A DNA stretch of 64,000 nucleotides, from NCBI GenBank assembly GCA_003315335.1, contig QNRL01000009.1, positions 1 through 64,000 of the forward strand, in the 5' to 3' direction. Positions 18,995 through 33,614 of the stretch are shown piece by piece. Under the pieces are notes generated by a model. It was given only the letters and a program-made list of their open reading frames with translations. It made no database searches and had not been told where the DNA came from. The position numbers were made by a program, and so were the translations under genes. The stretch comes from Pseudocitrobacter faecalis (GTDB lineage Bacteria; Pseudomonadota; Gammaproteobacteria; Enterobacterales; Enterobacteriaceae). Each line of letters begins with the position of its first letter. Position 1 is the first letter of the stretch.

Positions 18995-19983
18995 TAAAAA
19001 TTCTCCCGCAAATCCAGCCCGCGATAGAGCGAAGCGACCTGGTCGGCATAGCCATTAAACAGCAGCGTCGGCTGACGTTTTACATCCAGGATCCCGCCGG
19101 AACCAATAAAGCGTTCGCTCGCCTGCGACCAGCGGGGATGGTCGACGTGCGGGTTCACGTTGGCATAAAACCCGTATTCATCAGCTGCGGCGAGGTTCCA
19201 TGTGGTTGGCGGGCGTTCACGGGTGAGCTTAATCGAGACAATCGACTTGATGCCCTTAAAACCATATTTCCACGGCACGGTGAGGCGAATGGGCGCGCCG
19301 TTTTGCGGCGGCAGCGCTTTGCCATACACGCCGACGGTCAGCATAGTGAGCGGGTGCATCGCTTCGTCCAGGCGTAAGCCTTCGACATAGGGATATTTCA
19401 GCCCGCCGCCGATAAAGCGGTCTTTTTGTCCGGGCATCACGTCGGGCGCGTACAGCGTCTGGAAAGCCACGTATTTTGCATTGCTGGTGGGCTCAACCAG
19501 CGATAAAAGTTTATGTAAAGGAAAGCCTACCCACGGCACGACCATCGACCAGGCTTCTACGCAGCGCATCCGATAAATACGCTCTTCCAGTGGAAAACGG
19601 CGGGTGAGGTCATCGTGATCGAGCGTCAGCGGTTTTGCCACTTCGCCATCAATCGTCAGTTTCCAGGGATCGGTCGGCAAACTGCCTGCGTTAGCTGCCG
19701 GGTCAGCTTTATCGAGGCCGAACTCATAAAAGTTGTTGTAACCGGTGACTTTATCTTCCGGTGTTAAAGTGAGTTTGTTTTGCCATTCGGCGGGTTTGCT
19801 GAAATCGAGCGGTTTACCGGAAGGCGCGGGCGGGCGATCGTTGCCCTTAAACCAATCGCTAAGGCCAGCCTGAGCAGGAAGCGCCATGGCAGCCGTACTG
19901 ATTCCTAACATCTTCAGCACCTGGCGGCGCTGCATCATAAAGACGGACTCTGCGGTCACGTCGGCTTCGGTTAATTTTTTCAC
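18994..19983 (-). CDS. msrP: Periplasmic methionine-sulfoxide reductase, catalytic subunit MsrP
   Basis: A 329-residue molybdopterin enzyme (formerly YedY) that repairs oxidised methionine in periplasmic proteins. A Tat signal is evident: twin arginine at 19-20 in [23 protein letters not shown]. The molybdenum-ligating cysteine is Cys141 in [13 protein letters not shown]. The fold is that of the sulfite-oxidase family. It is followed immediately by msrQ. In E. coli the homologous pair is controlled by a hypochlorite-sensing two-component system; no such regulator is adjacent here. Confidence 0.94.
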   Translation of the reverse strand: MKKLTEADVTAESVFMMQRRQVLKMLGISTAAMALPAQAGLSDWFKGNDRPPAPSGKPLDFSKPAEWQNKLTLTPEDKVTGYNNFYEFGLDKADPAANAGSLPTDPWKLTIDGEVAKPLTLDHDDLTRRFPLEERIYRMRCVEAWSMVVPWVGFPLHKLLSLVEPTSNAKYVAFQTLYAPDVMPGQKDRFIGGGLKYPYVEGLRLDEAMHPLTMLTVGVYGKALPPQNGAPIRLTVPWKYGFKGIKSIVSIKLTRERPPTTWNLAAADEYGFYANVNPHVDHPRWSQASERFIGSGGILDVKRQPTLLFNGYADQVASLYRGLDLRENF

Positions 19984-20063
19984 GCTATTTCACCTCTCCG
20001 TCATTTTTACTAAGCATGACGGAGAGGCGTTATTCGCGCGAATATGTCACGAAAATTTGAAGA

Positions 20064-21038
20064 TTAGGCGATTTTTACCAGCGTACGGCCCTGCGCCTGA
20101 TTGTTGATAATCGCTTCGGCAAACTGCGGTGCTTTATCGAGGGTGATTTCCGTTGCGCTTTGCGCGTAGAAAGACGCCGGCAGATCGTTCACCAAACGCT
20201 CCCATGCGGCAGTGCGGCGCGCAATCGGGGTCATTACTGAATCGACACCCTGCAAACGGACGTTACGCAGGATAAATGGCATTACGGTTGTCGGCAGCGC
20301 GAAACCGCCCGCCAGGCCACAGGCCGCCACGCAGCCGCCGTAGTTCATTTGCGCCAGCACTTTCGCCAGCACTTTGTCGCCGACGGTATCGATAGCCCCG
20401 GCCCAAACCTGTTTTTCCAGTGGGCGCGTTTCTGCGAACTCATCACGGGCCAGAATACGATTAGCCCCTAATTGACGCAGATAATCGTGGGTGCTTTCGC
20501 GACCAGAAACAGCGGCCACCTGATAACCCAGTTTATGCAGCAGTGCGACCGCGGTGCTGCCTACGCCGCCGCTGGCACCGGTTACCACGATTTCACCATC
20601 TTGCGGACGAACGCCCGCGTCTTCCAGCGCCATTACGCACAGCATGGCAGTAAAACCGGCGGTACCAATAATCATCGCTTTACGGCCATCGAGCCCATTT
20701 GGCATCGGCACCAGCCAGTCGCCCTTAACCCGGGCGCGCTCAGATAAACCGCCCCAGTGATTTTCCCCTACGCCCCAACCGGTGAGCAGTACCTGCTGAC
20801 CGGGCTGGAAGCGCGCGTCGTCGCTGGCGTGTACCGTACCGGCGAAATCAATGCCGGGCACCATAGGGAAATTACGGATAATTTTGCCTTTCCCGGTGAT
20901 TGCCAGCGCGTCTTTATAGTTCAGGCTGGACCACTGAATATCCACGGTGACATCCCCTTGCGGCAACAGGCTATCGTCGATGCGCTGTACCGATGCAAGG
21001 GTTTTTCCGTCCTGCTGTTCTAAGATTAATGCCTGCAT
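20064..21038 (-). CDS. acuI: Acrylyl-CoA reductase (NADPH)
   Basis: A 324-residue zinc-free MDR-family oxidoreductase (formerly YhdH) that reduces toxic acryloyl-CoA to propionyl-CoA. The GroES-like domain holds the substrate region (SSLNYKDALAITGKGKIIRNFP); the nucleotide motif is VTGASGGVGSTAVALL at about 152-167, followed by the NADPH-binding VSGRESTHDYLRQLGA. Length equals the E. coli enzyme. It is divergent from csrD across 218 bases. Mono-cistronic by position. Confidence 0.95.
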   Translation of the reverse strand: MQALILEQQDGKTLASVQRIDDSLLPQGDVTVDIQWSSLNYKDALAITGKGKIIRNFPMVPGIDFAGTVHASDDARFQPGQQVLLTGWGVGENHWGGLSERARVKGDWLVPMPNGLDGRKAMIIGTAGFTAMLCVMALEDAGVRPQDGEIVVTGASGGVGSTAVALLHKLGYQVAAVSGRESTHDYLRQLGANRILARDEFAETRPLEKQVWAGAIDTVGDKVLAKVLAQMNYGGCVAACGLAGGFALPTTVMPFILRNVRLQGVDSVMTPIARRTAAWERLVNDLPASFYAQSATEITLDKAPQFAEAIINNQAQGRTLVKIA

Positions 21039-21256
21039 AACCCGTCCTCAATGGCTCGATGTTTGGTAAAATTTCTCTCAGAACTATACTCGCTACACAC
21101 AATTCTATGTCGATTTGGCGCAATAAATTGCCAGAAACCCCTGATTTGGTAGTATGCCGGGTTCATTTGATATGTTAGTGCTCACTTTTGACGGAGCGGG
21201 CAGCCGGGGCCGGGCGATTTGTCGGGTGACGATTAACCAACGGAGTTAAATCAGGG

Positions 21257-23197
21257 ATGCGATTAACGACGAAATTTTCCGCTTTTTTTACACTGCTGAC
21301 CGGGTTAACTATCCTGGCGACATTGATTGGCTCGTCGCTGAGTTTTTATAACGGCATTCAATATAAAGTGAAGGGCCGCGTAGAGGCGGTCGCTACGGTG
21401 TTGGATAACCGCCTGTTAAACCACTCCTTCGAGCAGTTGGCGCCTCAGCTTGATGAAATGTTTGCTCCGGTGGATGTGGTGAGCGTCGATTTCCTCCAGG
21501 ATGGAAAAAAGGTATACCACTACGCGCGCAAAAGCAGCTACCGACCGGTGGGCAGCTATTATCGTTATCGCGAACTGCTCATTGACTCTGTTAAGCATCC
21601 CGGCATGCAAATTAAGCTGGAATATCAGGATCCGATGGCGAACTACTTCCGTTCGTTGATGACCACACTGCCGCTGACCCTGACTATCGCTTTTATGGTC
21701 ATGATGGTGTTTATCGCGGTGCGCTGGCTGCGTCGCCAACTGGCGGGGCAGGAACTGCTGGAGTCACGGGCGATTCGCATCCTGAACGGCGAGCGTGGCG
21801 CGAAAGTTAAAGGCAACGTCCACGAATGGCCCGCCCGCACCAGTAGCGCGATGGACGTCCTGCTGTCAGAAATTCAGTTTGCCGCTGAGCAGCGTAGCCG
21901 AATGGACACGCTGATCCGTGCCTACGCCGCGCAGGATAATAAAACGGGCCTCAGCAACCGTCTCTTCTTTGATAACCAACTGGCGACGCTGCTGGACGAT
22001 CAGGAAAACGTTGGCGCGCACGGTATCGTGATGATGATTCGTCTGCCGGATCTCGATTTGCTGCGCGATAGCTGGGGCAATGAAGCGGCAGAAGAGCATC
22101 TCTTCATGCTCATCAACCTGCTTTCTACCTTTATGATGCGTTATCCAGGCGCCTTACTGGCGCGATATCACCGTAGCGACTTTACTGTATTGTTGCCTCA
22201 TCGCACCTTAAAGGAAGCGGACAGTATCGCCGGGCAATTGCTCAAGGCCGTCGATGCGCTGCCGATAACTAAAATTCTTGACCGTGATGACATGATGCAT
22301 ATTGGTATCTGCGCCTGGCGTAGCGGGCAGACCAGCCAGCAGGTGATGGAACATGCGGAATCTGCGGTACGTAACGCGGTGTTGCAGGGCAGTAACAGTT
22401 GGGCGATTTACGATGATTCACTGCCGGAGAAAGGGCGAGGCAATGTGCGCTGGCGTACGCTTATCGAACAGATGCTGCGACGTGGCGGCCCGCGTTTATA
22501 CCAGAAACCGGCGATAACGCTTGATGGGCATGTCCACCATCGGGAACTGACCTGTCGTATTTATGACGGTAATGAAGAGGTGATTGCAGCAGAGTACCTG
22601 CCGATGGTGCTTGAGTTCGGTCTGATGGAAGAGTATGACCGTTTGCAAATTACCCGCGTATTGCCGTTTTTAAATTTCTGGCCAGAAGAAAATCTCGCCT
22701 TACAGGTTTCTGTCGAGTCGCTCATCCGCCCGCGTTTTCAGCGCTGGCTGCGTGATACCTTAATGCAATGCGAAAAATCGCAACGCAAACGGATTATTTT
22801 TGAACTTGCAGAGGCAGATGTTTGTCAACATATCAGCCGTTTGCAGCCCGTCGTGCGTTTAATTAACGCCTTAGGGGCCAGGATCGCCGTTATTCAGGCG
22901 GGTTTAACCCTGGTGAGCACCAGTTGGATCAAGCAGCTTGAGGTTGAACTCATCAAGCTTGACCCCGGCCTGGTGCGCAATATTGAGAAGCGGAGTCAAA
23001 ACCAGTTGCTGGTGCAGAGCCTGGTTGAAGCCACGAAAGGCACAACCATGCGGGTTTTTGCGCCGGGCATCCGGAGCCGTAGTGAATGGCAGGTACTGAC
23101 AGAGTGTGGCGTTTCCGGCGGGCAGGGTGATTTTTTTGCCGCCTCACAACCACTTGACACGAATGTGAAAAAATATTCGCAAAGATACTCTGTTTGA
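21257..23197 (+). CDS. csrD: RNase E specificity factor CsrD (degenerate GGDEF/EAL)
   Basis: A 646-residue membrane protein that promotes RNase E decay of the sRNAs CsrB and CsrC. Two transmembrane helices (about 8-30 and 137-157) flank a periplasmic region. The GGDEF-like domain carries HRSDF at 305-309 in place of GGDEF, and the EAL-like domain begins with ELT (430-432) instead of EAL, so no cyclic-di-GMP turnover is expected. I recall ELM at the latter site in E. coli. Located directly upstream of mreB, as in relatives. Confidence 0.95.
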   Translation: MRLTTKFSAFFTLLTGLTILATLIGSSLSFYNGIQYKVKGRVEAVATVLDNRLLNHSFEQLAPQLDEMFAPVDVVSVDFLQDGKKVYHYARKSSYRPVGSYYRYRELLIDSVKHPGMQIKLEYQDPMANYFRSLMTTLPLTLTIAFMVMMVFIAVRWLRRQLAGQELLESRAIRILNGERGAKVKGNVHEWPARTSSAMDVLLSEIQFAAEQRSRMDTLIRAYAAQDNKTGLSNRLFFDNQLATLLDDQENVGAHGIVMMIRLPDLDLLRDSWGNEAAEEHLFMLINLLSTFMMRYPGALLARYHRSDFTVLLPHRTLKEADSIAGQLLKAVDALPITKILDRDDMMHIGICAWRSGQTSQQVMEHAESAVRNAVLQGSNSWAIYDDSLPEKGRGNVRWRTLIEQMLRRGGPRLYQKPAITLDGHVHHRELTCRIYDGNEEVIAAEYLPMVLEFGLMEEYDRLQITRVLPFLNFWPEENLALQVSVESLIRPRFQRWLRDTLMQCEKSQRKRIIFELAEADVCQHISRLQPVVRLINALGARIAVIQAGLTLVSTSWIKQLEVELIKLDPGLVRNIEKRSQNQLLVQSLVEATKGTTMRVFAPGIRSRSEWQVLTECGVSGGQGDFFAASQPLDTNVKKYSQRYSV

Positions 23198-24547
<1,350 letters not shown>

Positions 24548-24561
24548 TCAGCCTGAGTCCG

Positions 24562-24589
24562 GGGTAGCTTTCGGGCTACCCTTGATTTT
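24562..24589 (+). terminator. Hairpin between mreB and mreC (partial attenuator)
   Basis: A 7-bp stem GGGTAGC/GCTACCC with a six-base loop, followed by CTTGATTTT rather than a clean T tract. It lies in the 67-base gap between mreB and mreC. It probably lowers but does not stop transcription into mreCD, fitting the higher abundance of MreB than MreC/D in relatives. Confidence 0.55.
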
Positions 24590-24614
24590 ACTGACACGAG
24601 AATACGCATAGCCT

Positions 24615-26119
<1,505 letters not shown>

Positions 26120-26127
26120 AGGTCGTT

Positions 26128-26718
26128 ATGAAAATTTATCTCGCTTCAGGCTCCCCGCGTCGCCAGGAACTGCTCACCCAACTGGGTGTGGCGTTTGAGA
26201 AAATCGTTCCAGGTATTGAAGAGCAGCGCCGTCCACAGGAAAGTGCGCAGCAGTACGTGACGCGACTGGCGCGAGAAAAAGCGCAGGCCGGAGTGGCAAT
26301 GGTTGATCAAGACCTCCCGGTTCTGGGTGCGGATACTATAGTTATCCTCAATGGCGAAGTGCTTGAGAAACCGCGTGATGCCGCCCATGCGGCAGAGATG
26401 CTGGGTAAGCTTTCAGGGGAAACGCATCAGGTAATGACCGCCGTCGCGCTGGCAGACCGCCAGAATACGCTCGACGCGCTGGTGGTCACCGATGTGACGT
26501 TCAGAGTACTTTCCGAACACGATATCGCAGGCTACGTTGCCAGCGGTGAACCTTTAGATAAAGCAGGTGCATACGGTATTCAAGGGTTGGGTGGCTGTTT
26601 TGTCAGGAAGATAAATGGCAGCTATCACGCCGTAGTCGGCTTACCGCTGGTGGAAACGTATGAGTTGCTCAGTAACTTTAACTCACTACGTGAGGAAAGG
26701 GATAAACATGACGGCTGA
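26128..26718 (+). CDS. yhdE: Nucleoside-triphosphate pyrophosphatase, Maf family (YhdE)
   Basis: A 196-residue housecleaning enzyme that hydrolyses dTTP/UTP and modified analogues to the monophosphate. The Maf signature [11 protein letters not shown] begins at residue 5, the catalytic stretch VLGADTIV and the later [14 protein letters not shown] are intact. ATG at 26128 is used; the longer frame from 26068 lies inside mreD. It follows mreD by 8 bases and its 3' end overlaps rng by 11 bases, so it belongs to a mreBCD-yhdE-rng transcription unit. Confidence 0.94.
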   Translation: MKIYLASGSPRRQELLTQLGVAFEKIVPGIEEQRRPQESAQQYVTRLAREKAQAGVAMVDQDLPVLGADTIVILNGEVLEKPRDAAHAAEMLGKLSGETHQVMTAVALADRQNTLDALVVTDVTFRVLSEHDIAGYVASGEPLDKAGAYGIQGLGGCFVRKINGSYHAVVGLPLVETYELLSNFNSLREERDKHDG

Positions 26719-28177
26719 ATTATTAGTGAATGTGACGCCATCCGAAACGCGTGTGGCGTATATCGATGGCGGCATTTTGCAGGAAATTCATATTGAGCGT
26801 GAAGCGCGACGCGGAATCGTAGGCAATATCTACAAAGGTCGTGTCAGTCGTGTATTGCCAGGGATGCAGGCGGCTTTTGTAGATATTGGCCTGGAGAAGG
26901 CCGCATTCCTTCACGCCTCCGATATTATGCCGCACACCGAGTGTGTGGCGGGTGAGGAACAAAAACAGTTCACCGTACGCGATATCTCTGAGTTAGTGCG
27001 TCAGGGGCAGGATCTCATGGTGCAGGTGGTGAAAGATCCGCTCGGCACCAAAGGCGCGCGTCTGACGACTGATATTACACTCCCTTCACGTTACCTCGTT
27101 TTTATGCCCGGCGCGTCCCACGTCGGCGTTTCCCAACGTATTGAAAGCGAAGCCGAACGCGAACGCCTGAAGAAGGTGGTAGCGGAGTATTGCGACGAGC
27201 AAGGCGGTTTTATCATTCGTACAGCGGCAGAAGGCGTGTGCGAAGAGGATTTAGCCTCTGACGCCGCGTACCTCAAACGCGTGTGGACCAAAGTGATGGA
27301 GCGTAAAAAACGCCATCAAACACGTTATCAGCTTTACGGCGAGCTGGCGCTGGCGCAACGCGTGCTGCGTGATTTCGCGGATGCCCAGCTTGACCGCATT
27401 CGCGTTGACTCGCGTCTGACTTATGAAGCGCTGCTGGAGTTCACTGCTGAATACATCCCGGAAATGACCAGTAAGCTGGAGCACTACACCGGCCATCAGC
27501 CCATTTTCGATCTCTTTGACGTCGAAAATGAAATTCAGCGCGCGCTGGAACGTAAAGTAGAACTGAAATCGGGTGGCTACCTGATTATCGATCAGACCGA
27601 AGCGATGACCACGGTGGATATCAACACCGGAGCGTTTGTCGGCCACCGTAATCTCGACGACACGATATTCAATACCAACATAGAAGCGACCCAGGCTATC
27701 GCGCGTCAGCTCCGCTTGCGTAATCTGGGCGGCATTATCATCATCGATTTTATCGATATGAATAATGAAGATCACCGCCGACGCGTGCTGCACTCGCTGG
27801 AGCAGGCCCTGAGCAAAGATCGCGTGAAAACCAGCATCAACGGCTTCTCTCAGCTTGGGCTGGTGGAGATGACCCGTAAACGTACCCGTGAAAGCGTGGA
27901 GCATGTGCTGTGCAATCAATGCCCGACCTGCCATGGGCGCGGCACGGTGAAAACCGTCGAGACGGTATGCTATGAAATCATGCGCGAAATTGTGCGCGTG
28001 CATCATGCGTATGATTCCGACCGCTTCCTCGTGTATGCATCACCGTCGGTGGCGGAAACCCTGAAAGGCGATGAATCCCATGCGCTGGCGGAAGTCGAAA
28101 TCTTCGTTGGCAAGCAGGTAAAAGTACAAATCGAACCGCTCTATAACCCAGAGCAGTTTGATGTGGTCATGATGTAA
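26708..28177 (+). CDS. rng: Ribonuclease G
   Basis: A 489-residue endoribonuclease of the RNase E/G family that trims the 5' end of 16S rRNA and starts decay of some mRNAs. An S1 RNA-binding domain (about 37-125, [21 protein letters not shown]), the DNase-I-like catalytic part with [14 protein letters not shown] (catalytic Asp residues) and the zinc-link [11 protein letters not shown] are visible. There is no RNase E-type scaffold tail. Start ATG at 26708 overlaps yhdE. Confidence 0.96.
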   Translation: MTAELLVNVTPSETRVAYIDGGILQEIHIEREARRGIVGNIYKGRVSRVLPGMQAAFVDIGLEKAAFLHASDIMPHTECVAGEEQKQFTVRDISELVRQGQDLMVQVVKDPLGTKGARLTTDITLPSRYLVFMPGASHVGVSQRIESEAERERLKKVVAEYCDEQGGFIIRTAAEGVCEEDLASDAAYLKRVWTKVMERKKRHQTRYQLYGELALAQRVLRDFADAQLDRIRVDSRLTYEALLEFTAEYIPEMTSKLEHYTGHQPIFDLFDVENEIQRALERKVELKSGGYLIIDQTEAMTTVDINTGAFVGHRNLDDTIFNTNIEATQAIARQLRLRNLGGIIIIDFIDMNNEDHRRRVLHSLEQALSKDRVKTSINGFSQLGLVEMTRKRTRESVEHVLCNQCPTCHGRGTVKTVETVCYEIMREIVRVHHAYDSDRFLVYASPSVAETLKGDESHALAEVEIFVGKQVKVQIEPLYNPEQFDVVMM

Positions 28178-28206
28178 AGCAGCCTGCCGGGCACAAGGAG
28201 AGAAGC

Positions 28207-31200
28207 GTGAGGCGATTGCCGGGGATATTACTGCTCACCGTGGCAACATTGATTGTCATTGCTGCGTTGTTGGTGAGCGGCTTGCGCCTTGTGCTGCCGC
28301 ATCTGAATGAGTGGCGCCCGCAAATCCTCGCAAAAATCTCTTCGGCGGTGGGGCAACCGGTGGAAGCCTCGAAAATTCAGGCCAGCTGGGAAAATTTCGG
28401 CCCCACGCTTGATGTGCGCGATATTAAAGCTGGTCTGGATAACGAGGGCGGCGAGATGTCGATTAAACGCGTCTCGCTGGCACTCGATGTATGGCAAAGC
28501 CTGCTGCATATGCGCTGGCAATTTCGCGATCTCACCTTCTGGCAGCTCAACATACATACCAATGCACCGCTGCAAAGCAATGACAGCAGCGACAGTATGG
28601 AAGGCGATCGCATCGGCGACCTCTTCCTGCGCCAGTTTGATCAGTTCACCCTGCGCGACAGCCATCTGAGCTTCCTGACTCTTTCCGGTCAGCGAGCCGA
28701 ACTGGCGATCCCGCAGCTCACCTGGCTCAACGGTAAAAACCGTCACCGTGCGGAAGGCGAGCTAAGCCTGACCAGCCTTACCGGGCAGCACGGGGTGATG
28801 AAAGTGCGTATGGATCTGCGGGATGAAAATGGCCTGCTGAATAAAGGCAAGCTGTGGCTTCAGGCGGATGATATCGACGTCAAACCCTGGCTTGGTAAAT
28901 GGATGCAGGACAACATTGCGCTCACCAGTGCGCGCTTTAGTCTGGAAGCCTGGGCTTCGCTCGATAAGGGCGAAATCTCGAGCGGTGATGTCTGGCTGAA
29001 AAAGGGCGGCGCGACGTGGAAGGGTGATAAAGACGATCATCAGCTCTCCGTAGATAACCTGACGGCGCACCTCTCACGTGAAAAAGCGGGGTGGGAATTC
29101 CGCATCCCTGATACGCGTATTACCATGGATGGCACACCGTGGCCGCGCGGTGCGCTGGCGCTGGCGTGGATCCCGGCGCAGGAAGTGGGCGGAAATAACA
29201 GCGTACGCAGCGATGAACTTCGCATTCGCGCCAGTCATCTTTCTCTTGCCGGGCTCAATGGTCTGCTACCGATTGCCGACAAGCTCTCCCCAACGCTTGG
29301 CGAAATCTGGCGTACCACGCAGCCGAACGGTACGATTGAGTCGTTGGGGCTCGATATTCCGCTCAAGGCGACGGAGCAAACCCGTTTTCAGGCCGCGTGG
29401 AACGATCTGGCGTGGAAGCAGTGGAAGCTACTGCCCGGTGCGGAAAACGTCTCTGGCGAGTTGTCCGGCAGCGTTGCAAACGGCGCATTGAAAGTGAATA
29501 TGCAGCAGGCGACGATGCCATATGAGACGGTGTTCCGCGCGCCGCTGGAAATTGCCAAAGGCACCGCCACGCTCAACTGGCTGAAGAACGACAAAGGCTT
29601 CATGCTCGATGGGCGTAATATTGATGTTGAGGCTAAAGCCGTCCGCGCCGCAGGCGGTTTCCGTTACCTGCAGCCAAAGGATGACCAGCCCTGGCTGGGC
29701 ATTCTGGCGGGTATCAGCACCGATGATGGCGGCCAGGCCTGGCGCTATTTCCCGGAAAATCTGATGGGTAAAGAGCTGGTCGATTACCTGAGCGGGGCAA
29801 TTAAAGGCGGCCAGGCTGATAATGCCACGCTGGTGTATGGCGGCAATCCGCATCTCTTCCCGTACAAGCATAACGAAGGGCAGTTTGAAGTTTCGGTGCC
29901 GCTGCGTAACGCTACCTTCGCCTTCCAGCCAGACTGGCCCGCGCTGACCGACCTCGACATTCATCTCGACTTCCTCAACGATGGTCTGTGGATGAAGGCG
30001 GATAAAGTGGCGCTGGGCGGCGTCACGGCGACCAACCTTAACGCCATGATCCCGGACTACGCCAAAGAGAAGCTGCTGATTGATGCGGATATCAACGGAC
30101 CAGGAAAAGCGGTTGGGCCATATTTCAATGACACACCGCTCAAAGAATCGTTAGGCGCGACGCTGGATGAACTTCAGCTTGATGGGGATGTGAGTGCTCG
30201 CTTACAACTTGATATCCCGCTCAACGGCGATCTGGTTCATGCGACCGGCGATGTGGCGCTCAATAATAACAGTCTGTTTATCAAACCGCTCGACAGTACG
30301 CTGCACAACCTGAACGGCAAATTCAGCTTCTCAAACGGCGATTTGCAGAGCCAGCCGATGACCGCGACCTGGTTTAATCAGCCGCTGAAGGTTGATTTCA
30401 ACACGCGTGAAGGTGAGAAATCGTACCAGGTTGGCGTCAACATGGACGCCAACTGGCAACCGTCGCGCACGGGCGTGCTGCCGAAAGCTATCAATGACGA
30501 AATCAGTGGCAGCGTGCCGTGGCAGGGGAAAGTTGCTATCGAGCTGCCGTATCGCGGCAGCCCAACGTACAAAGTCGGCGTCACCGCCGACCTGAAGAAT
30601 GTGAGCAGTCACTTACCTGCACCGGTAGACAAAGCCGCCGGTGAGCCGCTCCCGGTGAAAATTGACGTTGATGGCAACCTGAAACGTTTCGATTTAACTG
30701 GCAAAGTGGGAAGTAATCATCATCTCAATAGCCGTTGGTTGCTCAACCAAAAATTGACGCTGGATCGCGCCATCTGGGCAAGCGACAGCCGCACTATCCC
30801 GCCGCTGCCGCAGCAGCCGGGCGTTGAGCTTAATCTCCCGCCGATGGATGGCGCGCAGTGGCTGGCCCTGTTCCAGCAGGGCGCGGCCAGTGATGCCAGC
30901 TCTGCCGCCGTCTTCCCGAAACAGGTCACCCTGCGCACGCCGTCGCTGACCTTAGGTGGGCAGCAGTGGAATAACCTGAGCATCGTTTCACAGCCGTCGG
31001 CACAGGGCACCAAAGTTGATGCGCAGGGACGTGAAGTGAATGCCACGCTGACCATGCACGACAATGCGCCGTGGCAGGCGGCGATTCGCTATCTCTATTA
31101 CAACCCATCCTCGACGCCGCTGACGCAGGCGTCGGCCGCTTCAACAGGCCCGCTTAGCCGTAATCGCATCGATTTCAGTGGCTGGCCGGATCTTCAGCTT

Positions 31201-32010
31201 CGTTGTGCAGAGTGCTGGCTGTGGGGGCAGAAATATGGCCGTATCGACGGTGATTTCGCGATTAAAGGCGACACGCTGACCCTGCGTAATGGGCTGGTGG
31301 ATACCGGTTTCGCACGACTGACCAGCGACGGCGAGTGGGTGAATGGTCTGAACGGGCAGCGTACATCGTTGAAAGGTAAACTGCGCGGCAAGAAAATAGA
31401 TGATGCGGTGGCGTTTTTCGGTATTGCTACGCCAATTCGCGACTCCTCAGTCGACCTGGATTACGACTTACACTGGCGCGCCAGCCCGTGGCAGCCAGAT
31501 GTTGCGTCGCTGAACGGTATTCTGAAAACGCGTATTGGCAAAGGGCAGTTTACTGATTTGAGCACCGGTCACGCGGGCCAGTTGTTGCGCCTGCTGAGCG
31601 TCGATGCGCTGCTGCGCAAACTGCGCTTTGATTTCAGCGATACCTTCACGGAAGGCTTCTATTTTGATTCCATCCGCAGTACTGCCTGGATTAAAGACGG
31701 CGTGCTGAACACGGATGATACGCTGGTTGATGGTCTGGAAGCAGATATTGCCATGAAAGGTTCCGTTGATTTGGTGCGTCGTCAGCTGGCGATGGAGGCC
31801 ATTGTTGCGCCTGAGATTTCTGCAACCGTCGGTGTGGCGGCGGCGTTCGCCATTAACCCGATTGTCGGCGCCGCTGTCTTCGCGGCCAGTAAAGTTCTGG
31901 GGCCGCTGTGGAGCAAGGTGTCGATTCTGCGTTATCGCATCACCGGGCCAATTGATTCACCGCAAATCAATGAAGTTCTGCGCCAGGCGCGCAGTGATAC
32001 GAAGCAATGA
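28207..32010 (+). CDS. yhdP: AsmA-like envelope phospholipid transport protein YhdP
   Basis: A 1267-residue protein starting with GTG at 28207 behind an AGGAG Shine-Dalgarno element. One N-terminal transmembrane helix (about 5-27) anchors a very long periplasmic beta-taco domain of the DUF3971/AsmA-like type. With TamB and YdbH it is known in E. coli to move phospholipids between membranes; YhdP affects outer-membrane barrier and cyclic enterobacterial common antigen. It lies 29 bases after rng and 72 before tldD. Length agrees with the E. coli protein (1266). Confidence 0.94.
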   Translation: MRRLPGILLLTVATLIVIAALLVSGLRLVLPHLNEWRPQILAKISSAVGQPVEASKIQASWENFGPTLDVRDIKAGLDNEGGEMSIKRVSLALDVWQSLLHMRWQFRDLTFWQLNIHTNAPLQSNDSSDSMEGDRIGDLFLRQFDQFTLRDSHLSFLTLSGQRAELAIPQLTWLNGKNRHRAEGELSLTSLTGQHGVMKVRMDLRDENGLLNKGKLWLQADDIDVKPWLGKWMQDNIALTSARFSLEAWASLDKGEISSGDVWLKKGGATWKGDKDDHQLSVDNLTAHLSREKAGWEFRIPDTRITMDGTPWPRGALALAWIPAQEVGGNNSVRSDELRIRASHLSLAGLNGLLPIADKLSPTLGEIWRTTQPNGTIESLGLDIPLKATEQTRFQAAWNDLAWKQWKLLPGAENVSGELSGSVANGALKVNMQQATMPYETVFRAPLEIAKGTATLNWLKNDKGFMLDGRNIDVEAKAVRAAGGFRYLQPKDDQPWLGILAGISTDDGGQAWRYFPENLMGKELVDYLSGAIKGGQADNATLVYGGNPHLFPYKHNEGQFEVSVPLRNATFAFQPDWPALTDLDIHLDFLNDGLWMKADKVALGGVTATNLNAMIPDYAKEKLLIDADINGPGKAVGPYFNDTPLKESLGATLDELQLDGDVSARLQLDIPLNGDLVHATGDVALNNNSLFIKPLDSTLHNLNGKFSFSNGDLQSQPMTATWFNQPLKVDFNTREGEKSYQVGVNMDANWQPSRTGVLPKAINDEISGSVPWQGKVAIELPYRGSPTYKVGVTADLKNVSSHLPAPVDKAAGEPLPVKIDVDGNLKRFDLTGKVGSNHHLNSRWLLNQKLTLDRAIWASDSRTIPPLPQQPGVELNLPPMDGAQWLALFQQGAASDASSAAVFPKQVTLRTPSLTLGGQQWNNLSIVSQPSAQGTKVDAQGREVNATLTMHDNAPWQAAIRYLYYNPSSTPLTQASAASTGPLSRNRIDFSGWPDLQLRCAECWLWGQKYGRIDGDFAIKGDTLTLRNGLVDTGFARLTSDGEWVNGLNGQRTSLKGKLRGKKIDDAVAFFGIATPIRDSSVDLDYDLHWRASPWQPDVASLNGILKTRIGKGQFTDLSTGHAGQLLRLLSVDALLRKLRFDFSDTFTEGFYFDSIRSTAWIKDGVLNTDDTLVDGLEADIAMKGSVDLVRRQLAMEAIVAPEISATVGVAAAFAINPIVGAAVFAASKVLGPLWSKVSILRYRITGPIDSPQINEVLRQARSDTKQ

Positions 32011-32076
32011 TTTGACGCAGTCGCACAATTGCCTCACTCTTTTAACATGGGCATCTTAGCGGTAACTAACGAGTAG

Positions 32077-33528
<1,452 letters not shown>

Positions 33529-33530
33529 TT

Positions 33531-33610
33531 TTGCCTTGCCGGATGGCGGCTTTGCCTTATAAGGCCTACCGATCGAGTAGGCCTGATAAGCGTAGCGCCA
33601 TCAGGCAAAA
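33531..33610. repeat. REP pair (BIME) between tldD and aaeR
   Basis: Two REP-type palindromes in opposite orientation: GCCGGATGGCGGC...CCTTATAAGGCC and GGCCTGATAAGCG...GCCATCAGGC. The outermost bases TTTTGCCT and AGGCAAAA also pair, so the whole element can fold as one long hairpin. It lies in the convergent space between tldD and aaeR and could help end or protect both transcripts. Confidence 0.85.
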
Positions 33611-33614
33611 TGTT

